The notes beneath the pieces are model-generated. The model had not been told where the DNA came from and ran no database searches. It saw only the letters and a program-made list of their open reading frames with translations. The translations under genes and the position numbers were made by a program. Below are positions 27,260 through 40,829 of a stretch of 64,000 nt of DNA, in pieces; position 1 is the first letter of the stretch, and every line of letters starts with the position of its first letter. The stretch is from Symbiodinium kawagutii (Eukaryota; Sar; Dinophyceae; Suessiales; Symbiodiniaceae): assembly GCA_009767595.1 (NCBI GenBank), contig VSDK01011727.1, positions 36,790 through 100,789 of the forward strand. Direction: 5' to 3'.

Positions 27260-30200
27260 AAGCCACGGTCGATGAAACCAGGGCCTCTACCGACGTTGAT
27301 TGGAACTTGTCATCATGTGGAAGGGGTTCCATCAGCCAGTGATGATAGGAATTTCTGATGGTCTCCTTGGATTGTCAACGGCTGCAGCGCAATTGGCTGG
27401 CTTACCACGGTTAACTTTTTAGGATGGGGGGCACCACTGGTGCCACCTTGACAGCCCCAGTTGAGTCCCTGTCATGCGCCACCAGTGTCTTGGAACTGTT
27501 CGTCATCCACCAGTGGTTAGGGGGCCTTTTCCCTCATCACTGATACACTTTCTCTGCGCTTCCAGTGTAGGAATTCTTCATCCAGCTGAAGAGCTGACAG
27601 ATCGTTCTGCTAGTGGGGCTATTGCTGGAATATTAGAATATCAAAGAAAACGGCGGGGCTGTGGAGAGGGAATTTACCTGAAGTATTGGGGCCCTACTTT
27701 TCCGCTGGTGAGAATGTCATGCCACGCGGCGCGCTGGTGAGTATTTTGAGACATTTTGAGCGTGCAAATCGATGTTGATCATGGGGCTTGGTGACGTACG
27801 TTGGCACCCCACCGCGTGTACAGTGTACCCCCAAGGATTCCAAGGATAACAGGGTCTCAGTAAGCGGTACCACCATCAAGGGATCGCGACTCATAGCTGG
27901 GTCCACCAGTCACCGGTCATTCCCTGGCAGGATTGAAGTGGGTTCTGTCAACATCTGTCAACTGTTATCTAAGACTTTATCAATCAGTTTACTCAACTGC
28001 CTTACGAAGTTGTAATCCCCACCGGCGATCATTTGACACCGACACACATTGATTTGTGACTGCAGTATTGGCTGATAGCTGTAGGCAGGATCCCTCGTCT
28101 TGCGCAGTGAAAGGTTAACTGCATTGTTTTGGTTCATCAGCGGCCGGAAGTTGCCTGGCTGCCGAAGAACATCATGGAATCAGACATCCAGATGCTGTGT
28201 GTGGACTGATTTGCGCATCTTTGGTTCTGTCAAAGCGTTTATCTTAAAGAAAACATCCATACCATGTCGCTCGCAAGTCTCTTGTGAACCGTAATAAAGA
28301 CCGACAGTCGCATGTCTGAAGCACCACTGCAACCAATGCTCTGGGGGAGAAATGTACGACCTACATTGACCTACGACGACATCAGATTCTCATGCTCAGA
28401 TTCCTGGTGAAGGGCAGTCGATTGCTTTCTACCTTGGACTGGATGCGACGATTGCAGACAAAAAAATGAAATTTCTCATGGTCCGTGCGTGAGGACATTG
28501 ATAAGAGAGACCAGACCAACGTATGTGAAGCAAAATTTTGGGCAAGTTCACAATCAAGGTGTCAAAGGCAAACTCTTCTGATGTGAGCCGTGTACAAGCT
28601 TGAAAGACTGCTAACTTGAAATTGCAGCTTGTGAATGGATGCAGCAGGTTCTCTTCTTGCAGGGTGCCATGATCTCCATGGGCCCTGCAGCTTGTAGATC
28701 TTGTAAGGAGACAAGACATCGGTTTTGCAAAGTACACAATGCAAAGCCACCACTATAGCAACGTTGTGGCCTGGTTTAAGCGATAGCGGGTTGATTGTGG
28801 AATCCATGGCAATTTGTTTTCTCAATGTCTTCACATGCCATCTAAAGGGGTTTCCTTTTTCACCTCGAGTAACATGTGCCACGTTTTGTTTTCGATGGTT
28901 TTTAGGCCGCAAGCAGACAAACCCATGATTCTAGCTATGCACGCGACCAAAAACCAACTTGTACACTAAACTAGTGAGTTGGAGATTTGTCTTCTGAATG
29001 GGTCTACCTCTTCCAGGAAACAGTGTGTGTGCATGAGTTTAGACATGCCGCTCAATCTCAGTTGGTTTCCCACTTGTAATCGGCAGAAATGATGCAAACC
29101 CATGTGCTCGCATTGCCAGCAACTCATGGCTAGATGTGCAAGATCCAATCCGTTAAACCAGAAATTGACCTGAAACACCTGCAAAAAATCATGGTGCAGT
29201 TTTGGTGCAGCTTACGTTGAAACGGCATCTCAACAAAAATTATTCATTTCTCTTTGGTGCGATCAATTAGGCTTCGGCTGGGGGTGAGCGGTGGAAGGTT
29301 CCAGGATTTCAATTGCTCAAAATGAAGCTGCGGCTGGACTTGTGAAGAGGTTTCAAGGGCTTCTAGGTTCTCACAACTTTGATAGAGAGGCAAAATTCAT
29401 GAGCACCACCGACACTCCAGTTTAGATGTGGCTGTAAACCCAATTGAAGTTTCAAAATTCAACAAAGCAGGTCACACCTTGCAGTCCAGCGTCGCTCGCG
29501 CAAGAATGCAGACGTCCGCATTTGAACCCACCTCTTGCCGACAGCTCGAAAAAGATACCGGCCTTTTGATTGAATATTTTGGCCGCACCAATTTCTCGCC
29601 TAATGTCGCGCAGTGTGTGGTACTTCTTTCACGTAGCTGCCGTTTCTCAAAGTTGCAAGATGCAAAGTTGTGCCGAATCGCTGCGCCAAAGACCACCTAG
29701 TGCAATTGAGGTATAGCAAAAGCTCGATCAGTGCCCATGAAAGCAATGATTGAAGAGTTCTAGTCTGCAGTTGTTTAAGAGTGTAAGAGAATGGAATGTC
29801 GTGACATGCAGTGGGCTGCAAAACTTGCTGGATGCCTTTTGCTGTATATGTTCTGCCCATTTGCACATCCCCGGCATTGCGCCTGTGTCGGCAGGGCAGA
29901 AAAACTTTATTCGAACGAGGTTCCTTCAAGGCACTTCGTAGTTTCACTGCGCCGGCCACCCAGTTTGATTCTAAATTTTAAGTGCCAGGTCTTATGCCAG
30001 CATGTAGCTAGAGATGATGATCTACGAAGGAACTTTGCACTTGCAGTCGGTGAAGCTTCCTTTTGTTTCGCTGTCCCTGGGGATCGCAACAGTTCATTTG
30101 TGCTTGACAAAAGAGCGTGCAAAAGTTCAAACCTGGAACTCTTGAATATTTTGTGCATGTTTTCTCCGAAGACATGCACAGGGTTTGCAAGCGTGTTGCA

Positions 30201-33200
30201 AATGTAATCTCATTTTGCAAATTGTCTCATTACTCCAGCCAAAGTGTTTGTTACATCCAAAACAAGCTCCAGCGTAACCATGCTTTTCCACAGCTGTTGC
30301 GCAAACCGAATCACAGTGCATCCCAGAATCTGACACTACCTTGCCCATTTAAACACAACACCTAAGCAGCATTTCATTGAATCACTTGGCCCAGCTAGCA
30401 ACCGCCTGCTTTCAGTGTGGTCGATTGAACTTGTCCTCGTGCTTGACTTCGGGTTCGGCTTTTTTGGATGCATTTGTCCCAAAGCGTAGAAATGGGTAGT
30501 ACACCACTGCTTTGTTCAGTTCACAATGCAGAGTCACCGGAGTCTCTCCCATGTTCTCAAAAAGAAATCGTCCGATGCCAGTTGGGAGCTGATTGAAACC
30601 CAAAGGCCGGTTTTGTGGTCTTGATTTTAAGCGACAAAGTTCGTCAAAGAACCACCGAGTTCGTGAAAGTACCTTACTATTTTAAAGGGAAACCAAGGCT
30701 TTTGGAGGATACCCCATATTAATCAACCTGGGGTTTATTAATCCTGGGTAGACTCGGGTAGACATTAGTATAAAGGAACATGAAATCTCTACTACGAAAG
30801 CTTTGCGTAGACGGAAGCCCTTACCTACGCTCTTTGACAACTTTGCTAGACTCCGCAAAACAGGAAAACAGCTATGTCTTCCTTGTTCATGAAAATTAAG
30901 ATTCTTCGAGGTTGTATATCCGAACCACCCGCGAACGATGTCCCTTGTTTCGCAAAGAAAGGCTGTCTCAAGTAAAAAGCATGTTGATCAACCATCTATT
31001 GTGCTTCATGGGGCATTTGACACTACCTGGAATGTCGATGGTTCATCTCCGACAGTCCCACTTGGGTGAAGCGTGCAGGAGTAGGGTCAAGCTTCAAATC
31101 GAGGTGTCGCAATTGGCTTCACTTCAAAGGGTACTGAGAATTCAGCCGTGCCAGGGATGTGGCCGGTGCCGCTTGCTTACCAGTTATTGCCCTGCAAGAT
31201 TCCTGCCGCCGAGAGACGTACTTGTCGACTGCACACGTATTTGTCATAGGCTCAAACTATTCTGGACAAAGGCGAACACTATCATTGAACTTGTCCTCGT
31301 GCTTGACTTCGGGTTCGGTTTTTTTGGATGCGTTTCACAAAAGCTGCGTCCAGCAGCTCGCGTTTGGGTAGCGTTAGCTAGTTCTTACTTCTTGGGGGTT
31401 CGGGGGGATGGCCAGCGGGCCAACAACGTGAATCTCACGCCTCCCCCCCTGATCACCCTGGGCTCGATTCCCCCCAGGCCTTGGTTGTGAACCGTTCAAA
31501 GCACAAAATTTTTTCGGGTTTCGCGCCCCGCTGCACTGCTTTGAGTGCACTCCCGAGGAATAAAAGCATTCGCTTGCCTGGGGTCTTTCTTACAGCCGCA
31601 TGTCTTCGCGCCCCCCTTGCCACTTACCGCTTCACAACTTCTTCTGCCTCTTCCTGCCCTCTCTTTTCCATCATCTTTCCGCCCCCGCAGCTTTCGTTCA
31701 CCCCCCTGGCTCTCAAGTGTCCCAAAGCGTAGAAATGGATAATACACCACTGCTTTGTTCAGTTCGCAATGCGGAGTCACCTGAGTCACTCCCATGTTCT
31801 CAAAAAGAAAACGTCCGATGCCAGCATTTGGGAGCTGATTGAAACCCAAAGGGCGGTTTTGTGGTCTTGATTTTAAGCAACAAAGTTCTTCAAAAAACCA
31901 CCGAGTTCATGAAAGTACACCACTGCATCCACGTTTGGTGCTCCTGCCTGAAAACCAAGGGGTCTTCGGAATGCAGCCAGCAGAACATGTTAAAGTTTTT
32001 TTTTAACATGATACCTTGCATCCAAGGATTTCAGCCAAATAAACATACCTGGGTGTGGCTGACTTTGTTGGGGTTACCTCAAATTTCAGCCCAAATAGTA
32101 CCTTGACCCAAAAATTAACCCAGGGGGGCTTTCATAATTAGTTTTGTGATGTCCCCTTTCTCTTTCTCCGATCTAAAGTGCTGCAAGGCTCAGTTTTCAG
32201 CTGCAAAGCAGTTCTGTGATGGATTCTGCACTCAGCCTCGTGCTTGTGCGGTGCAAAAAAAAGAGAGGGGAGCCAACGCCGCATCCTGACAGATCAATCA
32301 TAGAGTGATGGCTTGTTCAAGCATTCGTGGGACCCGCTTTGGAATGACGCATGTTTGTTCAACACCGGCAGTGGAGTAGATGCCCCTGTGTTGTCTTACC
32401 AGATCCACTGAGCCGCAAATGATTTGCGTCGGCTTCGTTTTGATGCGTCAAGCAAAGGTGACAAACGACAAATCTGTTCTGAACCAAAACATGTTTCAAC
32501 GAAGGCAAAGATGCCAAAGAAAAGATGAGAAAACATGAAGATGCCAAGTGATGCGAAGTAATTTCCAGATCTCAGAAAGCACAGTGATGGATCGCCCATC
32601 CGCCCGACACACTGGAGTCTGGGATTTGAAGCCCTGATCACCTTCAAGCGAAAGTGCCGCAGATTCACAGGGAGGTCGTCGGCGCAGCGCTGGGAGCAAC
32701 CCTCAAAGCACCAGACAGCTTGCGGCCGTTGCATCAAGACAGTGATGCAGACATATTTGCTTGTTGCCGGTGATGTGCCTTTTACAACTTTCAAACAATT
32801 TGAAATGGATTGATAGTTCCAAAAGTGGGCGAGGTGCCCTGGGTTCAATTGAATGTTAGTTCCAGGGCAGGTTGATTGCGCTGTACCAGATTCACACCAC
32901 CAAAGTGGAAGAACAAGGACTTAGTTTTCAACCCTCTGGTGAGATTCTCTGCGGTGAAATCCTGTCATTGTGTGACCAATAGGTCCTTTTTACCTTTCGC
33001 AGATTGCAGTTATTGGCAAAAGTAACGCCAGCCAAAGTCGTGGCTTTACAGTTTTACATAGTGACCAATGATCTGAATAGGAACTCCTGAAAACAGTGGC
33101 TGGATTTGCATAGTTGCTGACCTTGTCGCCGCCACTGCCACCAGCGATGTAACCCCTGAATGTTTCAGCGCATTTTCCTGCAGCTAGACCTGTCTCCCCG

Positions 33201-35796
33201 ACATGTCCGCAGCCATCCACAGTCTGCAGAACTCATGATGTTTTCAGTGTGCCAGGAGCACTGTTCATCACCAGCAATAGCCCCAGTTGAATTTGGAGAT
33301 TCCCTGCTTTGCAATCCGTCGGTCATTGTGCCGTTGGATGTTGAATTGTAGTCGTACGCAGGGATGAGGCCAGCCAAAGTTGCGGCTTGGCAAATTGAGT
33401 GATTTGCGCGGAAAATCTCTAATTTGTTTTGTACAATATTTCCCAGCATTGGGTAGGTCTGCGCTTTCGGTTCTGGTGACTGCTACAAAAATCAAACCTG
33501 GGAAGCCAGTCATTTTCGTAGAGCGGAATTTTTATATACTTTAGTTTTTTCGAGGGAGCCTTTGGCGGAGTAGATCTGCAAAGAGCTGTTGATGGTATGG
33601 TTTCCATTGCAGTGGAGCAGAGCAACAGCCAATGGCCAGACTCTGAGCATATAGATGGAGCCTGGTTTTTTCCCTCCCTTTGACGGAAGAACGACGTAAG
33701 GCATTGCCAGACCTTTGGCGCGGACCTGTGACATATTTTGCCGTTCTGTCACCACTGCAGCACCCATTTCTCCAGGAAGGCATTTCTCTAATTTTTGATA
33801 AGATCAGGGCGGTTCTGTCGTCACTTTCAAGACACAGGTGAGATACTAGATGCAAAACTAGTTACTAGTCACGATCTGCAAATAAATGGCATTGAGATCT
33901 GGTCCTGGCCATTTCAAACAACTTTGAACGCATTGCATCATGCGACGGAGACTGAATCTGAATCTTGAGAGGTTTGAAGTGACATATGGTCGGAAGTCGC
34001 CGGGCATAGTGAGCTAGTAGTGCATGTAGTGCTGCAATGTCCCAACCTTTCAAAACCGTGCTTGGCAGGGCTCGCTTTATCAGTTCGCGACTGGGATGCT
34101 AGCACCATCCCACGAGGATTTCTGAAGGCATTTAGAACTTGACAAAGCGCTGTGCACTTTGTCCCAAATCTTTTGGTGGCAGCTAGAAAAGCCTCATGCA
34201 TGCAGAAGGAAACGAAATCATTGTCGATTGGACTCAGAGGCATTCCTAAGCAGAGGTGGCTGAAGTGAAGCTGATCATGCTAATTTCGAATTCATTCTTT
34301 TTGTGAGTTCACAGTGTAGCATTTGGAGTGCTAAAGCCTGCTCTTGAGAATGTCCCTTCAATGCCGCTTGCTTTTCGAGAGGGCATGCGGCCAAGTCACA
34401 CCTCTGTCATACATGCTTGCCCACAGTTTTTGACATCGGATGCTAGATTAGTGAGACGAGACTTTGTGGCAAAAGGTTCTCAAGCACTCGTAGTCGAATG
34501 TATCTAATCCCGCACCAAGAGAGTTTTCCACAACCCAATCCTTTGGCCTTTGCAAGCATAGCAAATGGACCGAATCGTGAGGGTTGAATTGCTTTTCAAA
34601 ACCTGCGAGATTCCTTTCGTCAAGAGGCGGGTGCCAGCACAGCACCCTGACAGATCAATCATAGAGTGATGGTTTGTGCAAGCATTCGTGGGACCAGCAA
34701 TCGAATGACCCACGTCTGTTCAACACCGGCAGTGGAGTAGATGCCCCTGTGTTGTCTTGCCAGATCCTTCGCCGTGAACATTGTATTCTGAGCCGAAAGT
34801 GATGGGCGTCGGCTTCGTTGTGATGCGCCAAGCAAATGTGACAAATGACAAATCCATTCTGAACCAAAACACGTCACGAAAGCTAGCGGTGGCTAGCTGG
34901 AGTGTCTTGAGGGGGTTTGGGGCCAGAAAGAGCACCATGTGCAGTGAAGCTTCACTGGTTGATCCCCCCTGGGGCTCAACTCCACCCAGGTTTGTGGGAT
35001 AGAAGGATTTGGGCTTTCGTTCGACACTTTTTGCTCCGTTCGTTTCGATCAAATAGCTGCCACAATCAGGTTCAGTCAGCCAGGCGTTACAAGAACTTAT
35101 GTGAGGCACTATGCAATGCTCAAGGAGACTCAATTTGCGGTACCAAATATCAAAATTTTGTTGCGTGATGTCGGTCGCTCGTGATTGTGTAGTCCCAGTT
35201 CTGGTTTACAAACGTTTACAATGTTTTACCATGTTTTACCCCATACCAGTCCTTCTTCCTGCTAATCAACACAAGGCGGCTTGATGCCTAGCTTTTGTCC
35301 ACCCCCATCGGGGCCCTCAAGTTCAACGAAGTGCGGGCCTTTGCTAAAGATGCCAGAGGCACGAAAGATGCCAAAGAAAAAATCTGAAAGAATGACCCCA
35401 AGCTCTCATCATCAAAAAGGCAGTGATCGATCGCACATCCGCCCACTGAGGCGTGAAAAGGTTTGAGGGAGAATCTAGAAGGTTTTACATGCCCAATTGT
35501 TGTTTCGCTGTATCCATTGCGCTGAACTCTTTACTGTAATTACTTTCTGAGCGGCGCAAAGTCTCCGCCGCCTTCGTTTTCAATGCACCATTCCCTCCGA
35601 GTCAACTCGACCAGGGGCGACGAAGTGCAGGCTTTGTGCCCATGCCAAAAAAGACGGCGGCTGGTCTCGCAGCAACCATGCAGTGACACCCGAGGTGTGA
35701 GAATTGTTTTCACTTCAAAGGGTATTGAGAATTCAGCCGTGTCAGGGATGTGGTAGGTGAGAATCACAAGCTGACCTCTTCATGGGCAGATGATAT
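27260..35796 (+). repeat. Segmental duplication, copy 1
   Basis: 8.5 kb that recurs at 37938-46674 in the same orientation, with about 1-3% differences by eye plus several indels. It begins AAGCCACGGTCGAT and ends near GCAGATGATAT. Copy 1 has an extra block at about 30470-31320. Internal repeats: 30477-30668 resembles 31722-31918, and 32277-32490 resembles 34645-34875. Open frames inside are short, occur on both strands, and show no known motif, so I annotate no gene. Confidence 0.9.
31330..31490 (+). repeat. Repeat with a tRNA B-box-like element
   Basis: The block GCGTCCAGCAGCTCGCG...CCCCCCAGGCCTTGG includes GGCTCGATTCC, one base from the RNA polymerase III B box GGTTCGANTCC, within a CCTGGG/CCCAGG hairpin. 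Near-identical copies lie at about 41168-41318 and 42226-42376. It could be a tRNA-derived SINE fragment. No full tRNA cloverleaf is visible. Confidence 0.35.
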
Positions 35797-37937
35797 CTAT
35801 CATGAGAACAGGGAGTGCATTGGGAAGGGTATCTATTCAAACTAATCCACCATGTACTAAAAATAATTTATTATAATTTATTATTTTTTATTTTATTTTA
35901 TTATATTTTATTTTATTTTATTTTGTGGTGATTATGTCATTGCTACCATGTTTCATGGTCCATGAAACATCAATAGAAGTTTCTTATCATTCATGTTTAA
36001 TTTAATTCTAGTTTGTTCAATTTCAAAGGGGCAATTCATTAAGCAATTGTACAATCACAAAAAAAACAAAACATTTTCTGAAAATCATGATATGTATGTG
36101 TTTATTTTCATTTCTTAATTGTTTAATTTTAAAAGGGGCAATTCATTTAGCAATGCTAAAATGAACAAATATAATTTTTTGAAAATCATTTTTTTTCATT
36201 TTTTCCATTTTGTAATCAAAGTTGAAAAGGGACTATTTATTTAGCAATACTAAAATCAAAAAAATCAAATTCTGAAAATCAAGATTTTATTTTTTAATGA
36301 TCTATTTTGTAATTTAATTTTCAAAAAGGCCATTCATGCAGCAATACTAAAATCACAAAACAACACAAATATTTTTCTGGAAATCCTGATTTTTTTCCAT
36401 TTTTGTTTGTATGTTCTTTTTGTTTTAAATTTGGTAATTTAATTTTAAGAGGGGCAATTCATTTAGCAAATCTAAAATCACTCAAAAATCAAAAATATTT
36501 TTTCAGAAAATCACGATATTTTTTTATATTTTTTTTTATTTTTTTTTATTTTTTGCTATTTTTTTCTATTTTCAATTTTGTAATTTGATTTCAAAAGGGG
36601 CAATTCATTTAGCAATTCTAAAATCACTCAAAATTCAAAAATATTTTCTGAAAATCACGATATTTTTTTTTATTCTTTTTTTTATTTTTTATTATTTTTT
36701 TTATTTTCCATTTTTTAATTCGATTTCAAAAGGGGCAATTCATTCAGCAATTTTAAAAATCACTAAAGAAACAAAAATATTTTTCTGACAATCACAATAT
36801 TTTTTGCTATTTTTTTTGGAAAATCACAATATTTTTTGCTATTTTTTGTTTTTTTTTCAAAAAATGCTATTTTTTTCCATTTTCCATTTTGTTATTTGAT
36901 TTCAACAGGGGCAATTCATTTAGCAATTCTAAAATCACTAAAAAATCAAAAATATTTTTCTGAAAATCAAGATATTTTTTTAGTTTTTGCTATTTTTTTA
37001 TATTTTCCATTTTGTAATTTGATTTCAAAAAGGGCAATACATTTAGCAGTACTACAATCATGCAAAAAAATAATCTGAAAAATCCCGATATCTTTGATAT
37101 ATGTTTTTAAAGATTCTATTTCAATTTGAAAAGTGGCCACTCATTTAGCAATACTAAAATCAAAAAAAAAACAACGCAATCTCAAAATATTTCTAGTTTT
37201 TTTTGTTCTTTTTCTATTTTTTCCATCTCGTAATTTAATCTTAAAAGGGGCAATTCATTTACCAATACTAAAAAAACAAAAATATTTTCTGAAAATCCCG
37301 ATATTTTTCATTTTAATGTTTTTCATTTTGTAATTTAATTTCAAAAAGGGCCATTCATTTTGCAATGCTAAAATCACAAAACAAACAAACATAATTTTGT
37401 GAAAATCACGATATGTGTTTTTCTCTTTTTTATTGTTTATTTTGTAGTTGAATTTTAAAAGGGGCCATTCATTTAGCAATACTGAAATCACAAAAGATAA
37501 AAATAATTTTCCGAAAATCACGGTGTTCATTTCTGATTTTGTAGTTTAATTTCAAAAAGGGGCAATTAATTTAGCAATACTGCAATACTTTTTTTTATGA
37601 TTGATTCGCCAAGCATTATTTTTTTTCATTTTTTTAATTTTTTTTAAATGAAAATATATTCTAATATATTTTCATGTATGAACATATATTTTTATATATT
37701 AAAATTTATTTTCTTATATGAACATGTATTTTCATATATGAACATATATTTTCATATATTATTATTTTTTATTTTTTTTAACATTTTCCAGCATCAAGCT
37801 TCCATTAGGTACCCTTTTGATTGGGTACCCAGGGGGGTTGAATGATGATATGAACGGATATCAATGGTCAGCTGCTCACGGGATGATGGGCGAACGTGTT
37901 CGTGATATCAGTGGATCTATGGGCATGGCACCTCCTT
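35797..37937. repeat. AT-rich degenerate satellite between the duplication copies
   Basis: About 14 degenerate copies of a unit of roughly 95-175 bases, each with a core near GGGGCAATTCATTTAGCAAT followed by CTAAAATCA, then A/T runs and a TGAAAATCACGATAT block. Core positions include about 36029, 36135, 36232, 36330, 36452, 36596, 36732, 36907, 37032, 37136, 37247, 37348, 37463 and 37558. From 37640 to 37765 a different repeat (ATGAACATATATTTTCATAT) follows. Poly-T runs give meaningless Phe-rich frames. An 80-base block at 37846-37928 recurs at 46668-46758. Confidence 0.85.
37846..37928 (+). repeat. Flanking direct repeat, left of duplication copy 2
   Basis: The block from GATGATATGAACGGATATCA to ATCTATGGGCATG is repeated at 46668-46758 with small changes. 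The pair brackets duplication copy 2 exactly. Confidence 0.85.
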
Positions 37938-40829
37938 AAGCCACGGTCGATAAAACCAGGGCCTCTACCGACGTTGATTGGAACTTGTCATCATGTGGAA
38001 GGGGTTCCATCAGCCAGTGATGATAGGAATTGCTGATGGTCTCCTTGGATTGTCAACAGCTGCAGTGCAATTGGCTGGCTTACCACGATTAACTTTTTAG
38101 GATGGGGGGCACCACTGGTGCCACCTTGACAGCCCCAGTTGAATCCCTGTCATGCGCCACCAGTGTCTTGGAACTGTTCGTCATCCACCAGTGGTTAGGG
38201 GGCCTTTTCCCTCATCACTGATACACTTTCTCTGCACTTCCAGTGTAGGAATTCTTCATCCAGCTGAAGAGCTGACAGATCGTTCTGCTAGTGGGGCTAT
38301 TGCTGGAATATTAGAATATCAAAGAAAACGGCGGGGTTGTGGAGAGGGAATTTACCTGAAGTATTGGGGCCCTACTTTTCCGCTGGTGAGAATGTGATTC
38401 CACGCGGCGCGCTGGTGAGTATTTTGAGACATTTTGAGCGTGCAAATCGATGTTGATCATGGGGCTTGGTGACGTACGGTGGCCCCCCACCGCGGTGTAA
38501 CCCCAAGGATTCCAAGGATAACAGGGTCTCAGTAAGGGGTACCACCATCAAGGGATCGCGACTCATAGTTGGGTCCACCAGTCACCGGTCATTCCCTGGC
38601 AGGATTGAAGTGGGTTCTGTCAACATTTGTCAACTGTTATCTAAGACTTTATCAATCAGTTTACTCACTGCCTTACGAAGTTGTAATCCCCACCGGCGAT
38701 CATTTGACACCGACACACATTGATTTGTGACTGCAGTATTGGCTGATAGGCTGATAGGTGTAGGCAGCATCCCTACGCAAGACGCTGGCAGTGAAAGGTT
38801 AACTGCATTGTTTTGGTTCATCAGCGGCCGGAAGTTTTCTTGGCCGCCGAAGAACATCATGGAATCAGACATCCAGATGCTGTGTGTGGACTGATTTGCG
38901 CATCTTTGGTTCTGTCAAAGCGTTTATCTTAAAGAAAACATCCATACCATGTCGCTCGCAAGTCTCTTGTGAACCGTGGTAAAGACCGACAGTCGCATGT
39001 CTGAAGCACCACTGCAACCAATGCTCTGGGGGAGAAATGTACGACCTACATTGACCTACGACGACATCAGATTCTCATGCTCAGATTCCGGGTGAAGGGC
39101 AGTCGATTGCTTTCTACCTTGGACTGGATGCGACGATTGCAGACAAAAAAATGAAATTTCTCATGGTCCGTGCGTGAGGACATTGATAAGAGAGACCAGA
39201 CCAACGTATGTGAAGCAAAATTTTGGGCAAGTTCACAATCAAGGTGTCAAAGGCAAACTCTTCTGATGTGAGCCGTGTACAAGCTTGAAAGACTGGTAAC
39301 TTGAAATCGCAGCTTGTGAATGGATGCAGCAGGTTCTCTTCTTGCAGGGTGCCATGATCTCCATGGGCCCTGCAGCTTGTAGATCTTGTAAGGAGACAAG
39401 ACATCGGTTTTGCAAAGTACACAATGCAAAGCCAACACTGTAGCAACGTTGTGGCCTGGTTTAAGCGATAGTGGGTTGATTGTGGAATCCGTGGCAATTT
39501 GTTTTCTCAATGTCTTCACATGCCATCTAAAGGAGTTTCCTTTTTCACCTCGAGTAACATGTGCCACGTTTTGTTTTTGATGGTTTTTAGGCCGCAAGCA
39601 GACAAACCCATGATTCTAGCTATGCACACGACCAAAAACCAACTTGTACACTAAACTGGTGAGTTGGAGATTTGTCTTCTGAATGGGTCTACCTCTTCCA
39701 GGAAACAGTGTGTGTGCATGAGTTTAGACATGCCGCTCAATCTCAGTTGGTTTCCCACTTGTAATCGGTAGAAATGATGAAAACCCATTTGCTCGCATTG
39801 CCAGCAACTCATGGCTAGATGTGCAAGATCCAATCCGTTAAACCAGAAATTGACCTGAAACACCTGCAAAAAATCATGGTGCAGTTTTGGTGCAGCCTAC
39901 GTTGAAACGGCATCTCAACAAAAAATATTCATTTCTCTTTGGTGCGATCAACTAGGCTTCGGCTGGTGGTAAGCGTTGGAAGGTTCCAGGATTTCAATTG
40001 CTCAAAATGAAGCTGGGGCTGGACTTGTGAAGAGGTTTCAGGGGCTTCTAGGTTCTCAGGACCTTGATAGAGAGGCAAAACCCATGAGCACCACCGACAC
40101 TCCAGTTTAGATGTGGCTGTAAACCCAATTGAAGTTTCAAAATTCAACAAAGCAGGTCACACGTTGCAGTCCAGCGTCGCTCGCTCAAGAATGCCGACGT
40201 CCGCATTTGAACCCACCTCTTGCCGACAGCTCGAAACAGATACCGGCCTTTTGATTGAATATTTTGGCCGCACCAATTTCTCGCCTAATGTCGCGCAGTG
40301 TGTGGTACTTCTTTCACGTAGCTGCCGTTTCTCAAAGTTGCAAGATGCAAAGTTGTGCCGAATCGCTGCGCCAAAGACCACCTAGTGCAATTGAGGTATA
40401 GCAAAAGCTCGATCAGTGCCCATGAAAGCAATGATTGAAGAGCTCTAGTCTGCAGTTGTTTAAGAGTTTAAGAGAATGGAATGTCGTGACATGCAGTGGG
40501 CTGCAAAACTTGCTGGATGCCTTTTGCTGTATATGTTCTGCCCATTTGCACATCCCCGGCATTGCACCTGTGTTGGCAGGGCAGAAAGACTTTATTCGAA
40601 CGAGGTTCCTTCAAGGCACTTCGTAGTTTCACTGCACCGGCCACCCAGTTTGATTAAACATTTTAAGTGCCAGGTCTTATGCCAGCATGTAGCTAGAGAT
40701 GATGATCTACGAAGGAACTTTGCACTTGCAGTCGGTGAAGCTTCCTTTTGTTTCGCTGTCCCTGGGGATCGCAACAGTTCATTTGTGCTTGGCGAAAGAG
40801 CGTGCGAAAGTTCAAACCTGGAACTCTTG

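Noticed and set aside
31425-31480. Possible tRNA gene from the B-box-like sequence
   Set aside because: No acceptor stem, D arm or anticodon arm can be folded, and the T stem pairs poorly.
36403-37530. Phe/Ile-rich open frames in the AT satellite
   Set aside because: They are produced by poly-T and poly-A runs in degenerate repeats and have no protein-like pattern.
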